A stretch of DNA of 33,693 nucleotides from Streptomyces sp. NRRL F-6131. Its GTDB lineage: Bacteria; Actinomycetota; Actinomycetes; Streptomycetales; Streptomycetaceae. Each line of letters opens with the position of its first letter. Positions within the stretch are counted from its first letter, which is position 1. Location of the stretch: NCBI GenBank assembly GCA_000719695.1, contig JOHN01000075.1, forward strand, positions 1 through 33,693. Direction: 5' to 3'. Under the pieces are notes generated by a model. The model was not told the DNA's origin, searched no databases, and worked only from the letters and a program-made list of their open reading frames with translations. Positions 22,847-30,931 of this stretch are shown here, one piece after another. The position numbers and the translations under genes were made by a program.

Positions 22847-22876
22847 AGCCCGCTCGCTCTGTGGAGCGAACGGGCT
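22847..22876 (-). terminator. tRNA-Trp terminator
   Basis: A 12-bp stem (one G:U pair) with a 6-base loop starts 18 bases after the tRNA 3' end. It separates the tRNA from secE, so secE-nusG probably uses a promoter within 22747-22846, which I could not identify. Confidence 0.75.
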
Positions 22877-22893
22877 GATTACGGGTCAAGCAG

Positions 22894-22966
22894 CAGGGCA
22901 AGAGGGACTTGAACCCCCAACCGCCGGTTTTGGAGACCGGTGCTCTACCAATTGAGCTATTGCCCT
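22894..22966 (-). tRNA. tRNA-Trp (CCA)
   Basis: A 73-nt cloverleaf with acceptor AGGGCAA/TTGCCCT, anticodon loop CTCCAAA (anticodon CCA), and discriminator G. CCA 3' end not encoded. A tRNA-Trp upstream of secE is a common bacterial arrangement. Confidence 0.96.
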
Positions 22967-22997
22967 ACGGGACCTCGCGGCCCCAGTAGCGACCACC

Positions 22998-23040
22998 AAC
23001 CTACCGCATCTTCCGCCGATGTCCGCACAGGTTCTGTGCG
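22998..23040 (-). promoter_or_regulatory. Candidate tRNA-Trp promoter with an adjacent palindrome
   Basis: CGGACA (23020-23025) and TAGGTT (22998-23003) are 16 bases apart on the minus strand, upstream of the tRNA. A perfect palindrome CGCACAG-GTT-CTGTGCG (23024-23040) touches the -35 box. The 284-base gap to the aminotransferase start holds nothing else clear. Confidence 0.4.
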
Positions 23041-23250
23041 GCGGTGGAGGCTCCGGTTCGTTCGGTGGCCGTCGATCAGTGAGTGTACGGGGTCGAAGGG
23101 CGTTTGGTCGAACCTCTTCTTTTCCGGCCGTCACCCGGGGCGCCACCTCGGCCGTCTTCCCGGCCGCCGTACCGGCCGCCATCCGGACGGTCCCGTACAT
23201 ATCGTGAAACCGCCATGCCCGGGCGGTGTGCGGTCTGCGACCATGCAGGC

Positions 23251-24498
23251 ATGAGCGCTTCCACCCCGCAGCCCGACCGTTCCGTCCGCCCCGCCGACCG
23301 GCGCGTCTCCGCCCGGATCGGCGCGATCGCCGAGTCCGCCACCCTCGCGGTCGATGCCAAGGCCAAGGCCCTCAAGGCGGCCGGCCGACCCGTCATCGGC
23401 TTCGGCGCCGGCGAGCCGGACTTCCCCACCCCGGACTACATCGTCGAGGCGGCCGTCGAGGCCTGCCGCGCCCCCAGGAACCACCGCTACACCCCGGCCG
23501 GCGGCCTGCCCGAGCTCAAGGAGGCGATCGCGGCCAAGACGCTGCGCGACTCCGGCTACGCGGTGGACGCGTCCCAGGTGCTGGTGACCAACGGCGGCAA
23601 GCAGGCGATCTACGAGGCGTTCGCGGCGATCCTCGACCCGGGCGACGAGGTCATCGTCCCGGCGCCGTACTGGACCACCTACCCCGAGTCGATCCAGCTG
23701 GCCGGCGGCGTGCCGGTGGAGGTCGTGACCGACGAGACCACCGGTTACAAGGTGTCGGTCGAGCAACTGGAGGCCGCGCGCACCGAGAACACCAAGGTGG
23801 TGCTGTTCGTCTCGCCCTCCAACCCGACCGGCGCCGTGTACACCCGGGCCGAGGCCGAGGCGATCGGCCGCTGGGCCGTGGAGCACGGGCTGTGGGTGCT
23901 CACCGACGAGATCTACGAGCACCTGGTCTACGGCGGGGCCGAGTTCGTCTCGCTGCCGGCCCTGCTGCCGGAGCTGGCCGACAAGACCATCGTGGTCAAC
24001 GGTGTCGCCAAGACCTACGCGATGACCGGCTGGCGGGTCGGCTGGGTGATCGGCCCCAAGGACGTCGTCAAGGCCGCGACCAACCTGCAGTCGCACGCCA
24101 CCTCCAACGTCTCCAACGTGGCCCAGCGTGCCGCCCTGGCCGCCGTCTCCGGCGACCTCTCCGCCGTCCACGAGATGCGCACCGCCTTCGACCGGCGCCG
24201 CCGCACCATCGTGAAGATGCTCAACGAGATCGACGGCGTGGTCTGCCCCGAGCCCGAGGGCGCCTTCTACGTCTACCCGTCCGTCAAGGGCCTGCTGGGC
24301 AAGGAGATCCGCGGGCAGCGCCCGCAGACCTCCGCCGAGCTGGCGTCGCTGATCCTGGACGAGGTCGAGGTCGCGGTCGTCCCCGGCGAGGCCTTCGGCA
24401 CCCCCGGCTACCTGCGGTTCTCCTACGCGCTGGGCGACGCCGACCTCGCCGAGGGCGTCGGCCGCATCCAGACCCTCCTCGCCGAGGCCCGCGACTGA
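23251..24498 (+). CDS. Class I pyridoxal-phosphate aminotransferase (aspartate aminotransferase type)
   Basis: A 415-residue fold-type I aminotransferase, probably interconverting aspartate and oxaloacetate with glutamate. Visible motifs: [12 protein letters not shown] near the N-terminus, [12 protein letters not shown], the SNPTGAVY loop, TDEIYEHL with the ring-N aspartate, and the PLP-binding Lys254 in [16 protein letters not shown]; the carboxylate-binding Arg lies in GYLRFSYA. The ATG at 23251 gives the usual family start ([26 protein letters not shown]); its ribosome site is weak, and in-frame starts at 23083 or 23215 add unrelated sequence. Specificity for Asp rather than another amino acid is inferred. 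It is divergent from tRNA-Trp/secE and followed by a terminator. Confidence 0.93.
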   Translation: MSASTPQPDRSVRPADRRVSARIGAIAESATLAVDAKAKALKAAGRPVIGFGAGEPDFPTPDYIVEAAVEACRAPRNHRYTPAGGLPELKEAIAAKTLRDSGYAVDASQVLVTNGGKQAIYEAFAAILDPGDEVIVPAPYWTTYPESIQLAGGVPVEVVTDETTGYKVSVEQLEAARTENTKVVLFVSPSNPTGAVYTRAEAEAIGRWAVEHGLWVLTDEIYEHLVYGGAEFVSLPALLPELADKTIVVNGVAKTYAMTGWRVGWVIGPKDVVKAATNLQSHATSNVSNVAQRAALAAVSGDLSAVHEMRTAFDRRRRTIVKMLNEIDGVVCPEPEGAFYVYPSVKGLLGKEIRGQRPQTSAELASLILDEVEVAVVPGEAFGTPGYLRFSYALGDADLAEGVGRIQTLLAEARD

Positions 24499-24693
24499 GA
24501 AGCGGGGGGCCCTTTGATGGGGCTCGGCTCGCCTCCGGGCCGCTCGTGTCCGGTGCCGACGGTCGGCGCTCCGATGCCGCTCCTCCGTCGCGGCCTCCTC
24601 GCTTCTTCCTTTCGGCACCGGCGCGGCCCTTCGGCTCGCTCGCCCTGGCTCGCCCTGACCCGCCCTGGCCCGGCGTCAATGCCGGGTGACCGG

Positions 24694-24736
24694 ACCGCCC
24701 TCTTTTCACCCCTTCGGGGGCCGGGAAGAGGGCGGT
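24694..24736 (+). terminator. Terminator downstream of the aminotransferase gene
   Basis: An 11-bp inverted repeat ACCGCCCTCTT/AAGAGGGCGGT encloses a second CCCC-TTCG-GGGG hairpin. The rest of the 273-base gap (24499-24771) is GC-rich and shows no gene or clear promoter. Confidence 0.7.
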
Positions 24737-24771
24737 TCCCGTAGGGCCCCCCGATGCGGCAGGATTCGTGA

Positions 24772-25800
24772 ATGGAACGCCTGCTGAATCCGCGCGACGT
24801 CAGGGACCTCCCGAAGGCCCACCTGCACCTGCACTTCACCGGCTCGATGCGCCCGGCCACCCTGCTGGAACTGGCCGACAAGCACGGTGTCCGGCTGCCG
24901 GAGGCGCTCAGCTCCGGCGAGCCGCCCAGCCTGCGGGCCACCGACGAACGCGGCTGGTTCCGCTTCCAGCGCCTCTACGACACCGCCCGCTCGGTGCTCC
25001 GCGACGAGGCGGACATCCGCCGGCTGGTCCTGGAGACCGCCGAGGACGAGCGGCGGGACGGCTCCCGCTGGCTGGAGATCCAGGTCGACCCGACCTCCTA
25101 CGCACCCCGGCTCGGCGGGCTGATCCCCGCCCTGGAACTGATCCTGGACGCCGTGGAGCAGGCCGCCGCGGCCACCGGGGTCGGCATCCGGGTGCTGGTC
25201 GCGGCCAATCGGATGAAGTCCCCGATGGACGCCCGGACCCTGGCCCGGCTGGCCGTCCGCTACGCCGACCGGGGGGTGGTCGGCTTCGGGCTGTCCAACG
25301 ACGAGCGGCGCGGCCTGGCCCGGGACTTCGACCGGGCCTTCGACATCGCCCGCCGGGGCGGGCTGCTGGCGGCCCCGCACGGCGGGGAGCTGGCCGGACC
25401 GGAGTCCGTCCGGGACTGCCTGGACGACCTGGGCGCCGGCCGGATCGGCCACGGCGTGCGGGCCGCCGAGGACGAGCGGCTGATGCAGCGGTTGGCCGAC
25501 CGTCAGGTCACCTGCGAGGTCTGCCCGTCCTCGAACGTCTCGCTGGGCGTCTACGAGCGCCCCGAGGACGTCCCGCTGCGCCGGCTGTTCGACGCCGGGG
25601 TGCCGCTCGCCCTCGGCGCCGACGACCCGCTGCTGTTCGGCACCCGGCTCGCCGAGCAGTACGGCCTGGCCCGGGACGTGCTGGGCTTCTCGGACCCCGA
25701 ACTGGCCGAGCTGGCCCGGCAGTCGGTGCGCGGCTCGGTCGCTCCCGACAGCGTGAAGAAGGAACTGCTGGCGGACGTCGACGCCTGGCTGACGGCCTGA
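24772..25800 (+). CDS. Adenosine-deaminase-like amidohydrolase
   Basis: A 342-residue member of the adenosine/adenine/AMP deaminase family, zinc-dependent purine deaminases. Metal ligands and catalytic residues are in place: His19 and His21 in HLHLHFTG, His203 and Glu206 in HGGE, His227 in RIGHG, CPSSN at 251-255 and Asp284-Asp285 in LGADDP. In classic adenosine deaminases the HxH motif is followed by LDG, whose Asp contacts the ribose 5'-hydroxyl; here it is FTG, so that contact is missing. Substrate may therefore differ from adenosine (adenine, a modified adenine or another 6-aminopurine). ATG at 24772; a weak AGG lies eight bases upstream. It converges on murB. Confidence 0.88.
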   Translation: MERLLNPRDVRDLPKAHLHLHFTGSMRPATLLELADKHGVRLPEALSSGEPPSLRATDERGWFRFQRLYDTARSVLRDEADIRRLVLETAEDERRDGSRWLEIQVDPTSYAPRLGGLIPALELILDAVEQAAAATGVGIRVLVAANRMKSPMDARTLARLAVRYADRGVVGFGLSNDERRGLARDFDRAFDIARRGGLLAAPHGGELAGPESVRDCLDDLGAGRIGHGVRAAEDERLMQRLADRQVTCEVCPSSNVSLGVYERPEDVPLRRLFDAGVPLALGADDPLLFGTRLAEQYGLARDVLGFSDPELAELARQSVRGSVAPDSVKKELLADVDAWLTA

Positions 25801-25863
25801 GGGCCCGAGCGTCCGGGGGCCCGAGCGCCTAGTGGGCCGTAGAGGGCCGTAGAGGGCCTAGAG
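25801..25863. repeat. Short direct repeats between the deaminase gene and murB
   Basis: GGGCCCGAGCG occurs at 25801-25811 and 25817-25827. Then GGGCCGTAGA is repeated at 25834-25843 and 25844-25853 with a degenerate third copy that includes the murB stop codon. No clear terminator hairpin separates these convergent genes. Confidence 0.75.
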
Positions 25864-26904
25864 GCTGACGCCGATCATCACCGGCTCGTTCACCAGTTCC
25901 ACCCCGAAGGCCGCCCGCACGCCGTCCCGGATCTCCCGGGCCAGCGCGAGCAGGTCCTCGGTGGTGGCCGCGCCGCGGTTGGTGAGCGCCAGGGTGTGCT
26001 TGCCGGAGAGCGTCGCCGGGCCGGTCCCGTAGCCCTTTCCGAAGCCGGCCCGGTCGATCAGCCAGGCGGCCGAGGTCTTGGTGCGCCCGTCCGGGGCCGG
26101 GTAGGCGGGGGCGGTCAGCTCGCGCTCGGCGGCGAGCGCCAGGAAGGCGGCGTACTGCTCCTGGTCCAGCACCGGGTTGGTGAAGAAGGAGCCGGCCGAC
26201 CAGGTGTCGTGGTCCGCCGGGTCCAGCACCATGCCCTTGCCGGCCCGCAGTGCCAGCACGGCCTCGTACGCCGCGCGCAGCTCGACCCGCTCGTCCGGGG
26301 CCACCCCGAAGTGCTTGGCGACCTCGGCGTAGCGGACCGGGGTGGAGAGTCCGGCGGCGTCCTCCAGTGCGAAGCGGACCCGCAGCACCACGTAGCGCTC
26401 CGGGTCCGCCTTGAAACGGCTGTGCCGGTAGGAGAACGCGCACGCGGCGTTCGGGAGGGTGACGACCTCGTCGGCCCGGCGGTCGTAGGCGACCACCTCG
26501 GTGATCGTCTGCGCGACCTCCTGCCCGTACGCGCCGACGTTCTGCACCGGGGTGGCGCCGGCCGAGCCGGGGATGCCGGCCAGGAACTCGACACCGGCCA
26601 GGCCGGCCTCGACCGTGCGGGCCACCGCGTCGGCCCAGACCTCGCCGGCGGCCAGCTCCAGCGCGGTGCCGTCCAGGGCGAAGCCGGTGGTGGCGATCCG
26701 CAGCACGGTGCCGGGGAAGCCGGCGTCACCGATCACCAGGTTGGAGCCGCCGCCGAGCACCAGCAGGGGTTCCCCGGCCGCGTCCGCGGCGCGGACGGCG
26801 GCGATCACCTCGTCGTCGGTGTGCGCGGTCACCAGGCGGCGGGCCGGGCCGCCGAGCCGCAGGGTGGTCAGCGGGGCGAGGGGGGCGTCGAGTTCTTCCA
26901 GCAC
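25858..26904 (-). CDS. murB: UDP-N-acetylenolpyruvoylglucosamine reductase
   Basis: A 348-residue type I MurB, the NADPH/FAD enzyme making UDP-N-acetylmuramic acid for peptidoglycan. The FAD-binding domain has LVLGGGSNLVIGD and GIPGSAGATPVQNVGAYGQE; catalytic-site segments are FSYRHSRFK (Arg), AGSFFTNP (catalytic Ser) and the C-terminal LVNEPV (Glu). GTG start at 26904 gives the usual N-terminus (LDAPLAPLTTLRLGG); the ribosome site is only a G-run. It lies 57 bases after hadB on the same strand and may be co-transcribed. Confidence 0.97.
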   Translation of the reverse strand: MLEELDAPLAPLTTLRLGGPARRLVTAHTDDEVIAAVRAADAAGEPLLVLGGGSNLVIGDAGFPGTVLRIATTGFALDGTALELAAGEVWADAVARTVEAGLAGVEFLAGIPGSAGATPVQNVGAYGQEVAQTITEVVAYDRRADEVVTLPNAACAFSYRHSRFKADPERYVVLRVRFALEDAAGLSTPVRYAEVAKHFGVAPDERVELRAAYEAVLALRAGKGMVLDPADHDTWSAGSFFTNPVLDQEQYAAFLALAAERELTAPAYPAPDGRTKTSAAWLIDRAGFGKGYGTGPATLSGKHTLALTNRGAATTEDLLALAREIRDGVRAAFGVELVNEPVMIGVSL

Positions 26905-26961
26905 GCCCCCCAGGGTACGGGGAGCCCGTACCGCCGCCGCCCCGGACTCGGGCGGGCCGGC

Positions 26962-27384
26962 TCAGGCGAGCCGGACGACCGCCCGGGACATGCCGAGCAC
27001 CTTCTGACCGGCGTAGCTGGCCACCAGGTCGACCTGGACCTTGTTGTCGTCGAGGAGCTTGGCCACCTTGCCGGTGACGTCGATCACGGAGCCGGTCCCG
27101 TCGTTGGGCACCGGCACCGGACGGGTGAAGCGGACGCCGTACTCGACCACCGCCGCCGGGTCGCCGACCCAGTCGGTCACCACCCGGACCGCCTCGGCCA
27201 TGGTGAACATGCCGTGCGCGATGACGTCGGGCAGGCCGACCTCCAGGGCGAACTTCTCGTTCCAGTGGATGGGGTTGAAGTCGCCGGAGGCGCCCGCGTA
27301 CTGCACCAGTGTGGCGCGGGTCACCGGGAAGGACTGCGCCGGCAGCTCGGTGCCGACCTCGACCTCGTCGTATCCGATCGCCAT
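26962..27384 (-). CDS. hadB: MaoC-like (3R)-hydroxyacyl-ACP/CoA dehydratase, HadB type
   Basis: A 140-residue hot-dog-fold dehydratase of the HadB type, the catalytic partner in HadAB heterodimers of mycobacteria. The hydratase-2 dyad is present: Asp35 and His40 in GDFNPIHWNE, followed by GLPDVIAHGMFTMA. The ATG at 27384 is preferred because GGGGGA lies nine bases upstream; a GTG at 27393 that overlaps the hadA stop is possible. It should dehydrate hydroxyacyl chains with HadA. Streptomycetes make no mycolic acids, so its physiological substrate here is unknown. Confidence 0.92.
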   Translation of the reverse strand: MAIGYDEVEVGTELPAQSFPVTRATLVQYAGASGDFNPIHWNEKFALEVGLPDVIAHGMFTMAEAVRVVTDWVGDPAAVVEYGVRFTRPVPVPNDGTGSVIDVTGKVAKLLDDNKVQVDLVASYAGQKVLGMSRAVVRLA

Positions 27385-27389
27385 CGGGT

Positions 27390-27851
27390 TCACTCCCCCG
27401 CCTTCTCGTCGGCGGCCCGGGCCACCAGGGTCATGACGGACGTCACCACGTGCTCGCCGGTCCCGTCCGCGACCTCGCCGCGCACGGTGAGGACGTCGTT
27501 GCCGGCCAGCGACTTGATGTTGTCGACGGTGACCGCCACGGTCAGCCGGTCGCCGGCCCGCACCGGGCGGGTGTAGCTGAACTTCTGGTCGCCGTGCACG
27601 ACCCGGCTGTAGTCCAGGCCCAGCTCCGGGTCCTGGACCACCTGGGCGGCGGCCCGCATGGTGAGCACGATCGGGAAGGTCGGCGGTGCGATCACGTCCG
27701 GGTGGCCGAGCGCCTTGGCGGCCTCCGGGTCGAGGTACGCGGGGTTGGCGTCACCCACGGCGACGGCGAACTCGCGGATCTTCTCCCGCCCGACCTCGTA
27801 GGGCTCGGTGGGCGGGTAGGTCCGCCCGATGAAGGAGGGGTCGAGTGCCAT
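27390..27851 (-). CDS. hadA: MaoC-like dehydratase partner subunit, HadA type
   Basis: A 153-residue hot-dog protein of the HadA type. Where HadB has the Asp-His dyad, this has Asp34 and Tyr39 (GDANPAYLDPEAA), so it lacks the catalytic His, as expected for the substrate-holding subunit. Conserved PDVIAPPTFPIVL follows. ATG at 27851 with GAGGAG six bases upstream; the open frame to 27926 runs into the rpmG terminator and was not used. It almost abuts hadB, indicating an operon and a heterodimer. Confidence 0.92.
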   Translation of the reverse strand: MALDPSFIGRTYPPTEPYEVGREKIREFAVAVGDANPAYLDPEAAKALGHPDVIAPPTFPIVLTMRAAAQVVQDPELGLDYSRVVHGDQKFSYTRPVRAGDRLTVAVTVDNIKSLAGNDVLTVRGEVADGTGEHVVTSVMTLVARAADEKAGE

Positions 27852-27911
27852 CGGCAGCTCCTCGTCAAACGCGGTGGACAAACGAGAACACGGTGGGACG
27901 AACACGGAAAA

Positions 27912-27952
27912 GACTCCGGGCCGCACCCCAGTGAGGGATGCGGCCCGGAGTC
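27912..27952 (-). terminator. rpmG terminator
   Basis: A perfect 14-bp stem (27912-27925 / 27939-27952) followed by TTTT on the minus strand, 42 bases after rpmG and 61 bases before the hadA start. hadA therefore likely has its own promoter in 27852-27911 or depends on readthrough. Confidence 0.93.
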
Positions 27953-27993
27953 GTAGACCTGATTCACACAGGCCCGATGCCCTGCTTACAGGG

Positions 27994-28158
27994 TCAGCGG
28001 GTCTCGCGGTGCGCGGTGTGCGAGTTGCAGCGGGGGCAGTGCTTCTTCATCTCAAGACGGTCCGGGTCGTTACGCCGGTTCTTCTTGGTGATGTAGTTCC
28101 GCTCCTTGCACTCCACGCAGGCCAGCGTGATCTTCGGGCGGACATCGGTGGCAGCCAC
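27994..28158 (-). CDS. rpmG: 50S ribosomal protein L33, zinc-binding (C+) form
   Basis: A 54-residue L33. Four cysteines in two CxxC pairs (CVEC and CPRC) show it is the zinc-binding form rather than the Zn-free paralogue made under zinc limitation. GTG start at 28158 ([17 protein letters not shown]) with GGAAGG upstream. It follows tRNA-Thr and tRNA-Met and precedes hadAB, an arrangement shared with mycobacteria as I recall. Confidence 0.97.
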   Translation of the reverse strand: MAATDVRPKITLACVECKERNYITKKNRRNDPDRLEMKKHCPRCNSHTAHRETR

Positions 28159-28242
28159 GGGAGTGCCTTCCTTGGACAATGAATAAGAACACAGACAAGA
28201 GTAGCCGACCGGGAGTGTGATCCCCCGACCGACTACGCGGGG

Positions 28243-28315
28243 TAGCGGTGACCGGACTTGAACCGGTGACACAGCGATTATGAGCCGCTTGCTCTACCAA
28301 CTGAGCTACACCGCC
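28243..28315 (-). tRNA. Elongator tRNA-Met (CAT)
   Basis: A 73-nt cloverleaf with anticodon loop CTCATAA. The acceptor starts with a paired G1 (G:U with T72) and the anticodon stem lacks the three G:C pairs of initiators, so this is the elongator. An isoleucine tRNA with modified CAT is less likely from its overall sequence. Confidence 0.92.
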
Positions 28316-28358
28316 ACAGTGATCCGGAGCACGGCCGAAGCCGACTCCTTCTCACCAG

Positions 28359-28431
28359 AGCCCCCATGCGGAATCGAACCGCAGACCTTCTCCTTACCAT
28401 GGAGACGCTCTACCGACTGAGCTATAGGGGC
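28359..28431 (-). tRNA. tRNA-Thr (GGT)
   Basis: A 73-nt cloverleaf with acceptor GCCCCTA, anticodon loop ATGGTAA (anticodon GGT) and discriminator T. It lies 43 bases upstream of tRNA-Met and is probably transcribed with it. Confidence 0.95.
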
Positions 28432-28669
28432 GAACGAGGAAGAGATTACACGTTCCGCGCCCAGAGGTGAAATCCGTATCCCGCGGGGAAGTCCGCAGGT
28501 CGACGGGGCGTACGGGCGAACGATCGAAGGCCGGGGGTTCGACCGGCCCCCGGGGGCGCGCCCCGAGCCGATACGACTATTGCCCGCCTCCCGACGCCCC
28601 GGGCCCTCCCGCCGTAGGCTCGTCGCTCATTGACCCGAGCAGGAACCGGACGCACGAAGGAGCCGGGCG

Positions 28670-29941
28670 ATGGACAGCGCAGCCGCCGACGGACCGCACC
28701 CCGGCTCCGGCCCGGCGGCGAACCCGCTCGGGCACGGACCCGTCCTGCTGCTCACCGGGGCCCGGCTGGCGGACGGCCGGGTGGTGGACGTGCGGATCAG
28801 CGGCGGCCGGATCCAGGCCGTCGGCACGGCCGGCGGGCTCGGCCCGCTGCCGGCCCTGCCCGGCGGCCCCACCGTGACCACCGGGGCCCGGATCGACCTG
28901 CGCGGCTACCTCCTGCTGCCGGCCCCGGCCGAGGCCCACGCGCACTACGACGTCGCCTTCTCGGCCGCCCTGCCCACCCCGCCGCCGGAGACGCCCGCCG
29001 AGCTCACCCGGCGGGTGACCGAGGCCGCGCTGACCTCGCTCGGCTACGGCGCGACCGCCCAGCGCACCCACGTCCGGATCGGCGACGTGCACGGGCTGCG
29101 CCGGCTGGAGGCGGTCCTCACCGCCCAGCAGGCGGTGCGCGGCCTCGCCGACCTCCAGGCGGTCGCGATGCCCCGGCTGCTCACCGGCCGGGCCGGGGCG
29201 GACGGCCGGGCCCAGCTGCGGGAGGCGCTCAAGCTGGGCGCCACGGCGGCCGGCGGCTGCCCCGAGCTGGACCCGGACCCGGCGGGCTACGTGCAGTTGC
29301 TGCTGGAGGCAGCCCGGGAGGCCGACTGCGCGGTGGACCTGCACACCACGGCCGCCGACCCGGTGCAGCTGGCCCGGCTGGCCGGGGCGCTCGCGCCGCT
29401 GCGGCCCCGGGTGGTGGTCGGTCCGTGCGGAGGGCTCGCGCCGGGCGCCTCGACGGTGCTGGCCAGCAGCGGCGTCCGGGTGGTCTGCCTGCCGCAGAAC
29501 GGCGGCTGCGCGGGACTGGAGGGCCTGGCGGGCGGCCGGCGGCCCGACCTGCTGCGCGAGCTGGTGAAGGCCCGGGTGCCGCTGGTGGCGGGCAGCGGCT
29601 CGCTGCGCGACGGCGCCAACCCGGTCGGCCGGGCGGATCCGCTGGAGGCCGCGTACCTGCTGGCGGCCGGCGGGGTGCTGGACCCCGACGCCGCGTACGA
29701 CGCGGTGTCCAACCAGGCGCGGCTGGCGCTCGGGCTGCCGCCGGTGCGGGTGGACGCCGGGTTCCCGGCGGAACTGCTGGCGGTGCGCGGGGACACCCTT
29801 TCCGGGGCCCTGGCGGGCGGGCACAGCCGGCTGGTGGTGCACAGCGGGCGGGTGGTCAGCCGGACCAGCGCGGTGCGGGAGTTCGCCGACACGGTGGCCC
29901 TGGCGCTGCCCCGGCAGTCGGACGGCACGGACGGGGGCTGA
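28670..29941 (+). CDS. Cytosine-deaminase-like amidohydrolase, apparently lacking catalytic residues
   Basis: A 423-residue amidohydrolase-superfamily protein closest in layout to cytosine deaminase CodA: an N-terminal beta sandwich (25-80), HxH at His90/His92 (EAHAHYD), the QRTHVRIGD segment (131-139), VDLHTTAADP with His224, and GSGSLRDGANPVGRADPLEA near 308. Compared with E. coli CodA as I remember it, the acid after the barrel His (DVHCDE) is Ala here, the SHTTAM His is replaced in GPCGG (251-255), and the metal-binding Asp of the GHDDVFDPW segment is Gly310. So only part of the metal site remains; it may be a pseudoenzyme or use an altered site. ATG at 28670 with GAAGGAG seven bases upstream. 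It stands alone, divergent from tRNA-Thr, convergent with kdpE. Confidence 0.82.
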   Translation: MDSAAADGPHPGSGPAANPLGHGPVLLLTGARLADGRVVDVRISGGRIQAVGTAGGLGPLPALPGGPTVTTGARIDLRGYLLLPAPAEAHAHYDVAFSAALPTPPPETPAELTRRVTEAALTSLGYGATAQRTHVRIGDVHGLRRLEAVLTAQQAVRGLADLQAVAMPRLLTGRAGADGRAQLREALKLGATAAGGCPELDPDPAGYVQLLLEAAREADCAVDLHTTAADPVQLARLAGALAPLRPRVVVGPCGGLAPGASTVLASSGVRVVCLPQNGGCAGLEGLAGGRRPDLLRELVKARVPLVAGSGSLRDGANPVGRADPLEAAYLLAAGGVLDPDAAYDAVSNQARLALGLPPVRVDAGFPAELLAVRGDTLSGALAGGHSRLVVHSGRVVSRTSAVREFADTVALALPRQSDGTDGG

Positions 29942-29965
29942 ACGTCGGACGGCACGGACGGGGGC
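29917..29965. repeat. 22-bp direct repeat across the amidohydrolase stop
   Basis: Identical 22-base copies at 29917-29938 and 29944-29965 flank the TGA. The first encodes the last residues (SDGTDGG). It looks like a recent small tandem duplication. Confidence 0.85.
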
Positions 29966-30250
29966 CGGACGAGGGCCGAACGGGCGTCCGCCGGACGGGT
30001 GACCGGGGCGCACGGTGCCCGTACCGCGCGCCCCTCCCCCACCCGTCGGCCGCCCGGGCGGCGGAGCGGCCCCAGGCGTCCCCCACTGGAGCGGGGCCGC
30101 TCCCTCGCCTCCGACGCTACGGCCGCGAACGCTTCCCCCGGCCGCTCTTGACGGACCGTTGGCACGGGGACCGGCATCCTTGACGGCACTCTGACGGCTC
30201 CTCGACGGCCCCTCGACGGCTGCTGGCGCCCCCGTGGCCGCCCCGGTGGT
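29942..30250. other. 309-base gap between amidohydrolase and kdpE
   Basis: Besides the second copy of the 22-bp repeat and the hairpin at 30063-30103, it contains repeated GACGGC words (about 30180-30222). I see no gene. Confidence 0.6.
30063..30103. terminator. Bidirectional terminator between amidohydrolase and kdpE
   Basis: A perfect 11-bp inverted repeat GGAGCGGCCCC/GGGGCCGCTCC with a 19-base loop lies between the two convergent genes. No T-run. Confidence 0.6.
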
Positions 30251-30931
30251 TCAGGGCTCGTACCGGTAGCCGATGCCCGGCTCGGTGATCAGGTGGCGCG
30301 GCCGGGCCGGGTCGCGCTCCAGTTTCCGCCGCAGCCCGGCGAGGTAGACCCGCAGGTAGTTGCCGCGCTGCTCGTGGGCCGGGCCCCAGACCTCGCGCAG
30401 GATCCGGCGGCCCGGCACCAGCCGGCCGGGCTCGGCCAGCAGCAGGGCGAGGATCCGCCACTCGGTCGGGGTCAGCCGCACCGGGCCGTCCGGACCGGTC
30501 ACGGTGGTGGCGGCGAGGTCCACGGTGTGGTCGCCGATCACCGCCGCGGGCGCCGCCGGGGCGCCGGTGACCGGCGGGCGGCGCAGCACGGCGCGCAGCC
30601 GGGCCAGCAGCTCCTCCATCAGGAACGGCTTGGTGAGGTAGTCGTCGGCGCCGGCGTCCAGCGCGGTCACCTTGTCGGCGGTGCCGGCGCGGCCGGAGAG
30701 CACGATGATCGGCACCGCGCTGCGGCTGCGCAGGCGTCGGATGACGTCCAGGCCGTCGAGGTCGGGCAGGCCGAGGTCGAGCAGCACGGCGTCCGGGGCG
30801 GTGTGCGCGGCGCGGTCCAGGGCCTCGCCGCCGGTGGCGGCGGTGCGGACGGCGTACTGCCGGGCGCCGAGGTTGATCCGCAGGGTGCGCAGCAGGGCCG
30901 GTTCGTCGTCGACGACGAGGATCTCGCTCAT
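30251..30931 (-). CDS. kdpE: KdpE-type response regulator
   Basis: A 226-residue OmpR/PhoB-type regulator. The receiver shows the acidic pair in VVDDEP, the phospho-acceptor Asp in AVLLDLGLPDLDG and Lys in YLTKPF; the C-terminal winged helix has LTPTEWRILALLL and RGNYLRVYLAGLRRKLE, the latter characteristic of KdpE. It should activate the kdpFABC potassium-pump genes when phosphorylated by KdpD. Its ATG overlaps the kdpD stop (ATGA). The pump genes are not in the window; upstream of kdpD, beyond the right edge, is the likely place. Confidence 0.94.
   Translation of the reverse strand: MSEILVVDDEPALLRTLRINLGARQYAVRTAATGGEALDRAAHTAPDAVLLDLGLPDLDGLDVIRRLRSRSAVPIIVLSGRAGTADKVTALDAGADDYLTKPFLMEELLARLRAVLRRPPVTGAPAAPAAVIGDHTVDLAATTVTGPDGPVRLTPTEWRILALLLAEPGRLVPGRRILREVWGPAHEQRGNYLRVYLAGLRRKLERDPARPRHLITEPGIGYRYEP

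Noticed and set aside
28446..28655. Minus-strand 69-codon frame between tRNA-Thr and the amidohydrolase
   Set aside because: Arg/Ala/Gly-rich with no ribosome site; the 238-base gap more likely holds the divergent promoters, which I could not define.
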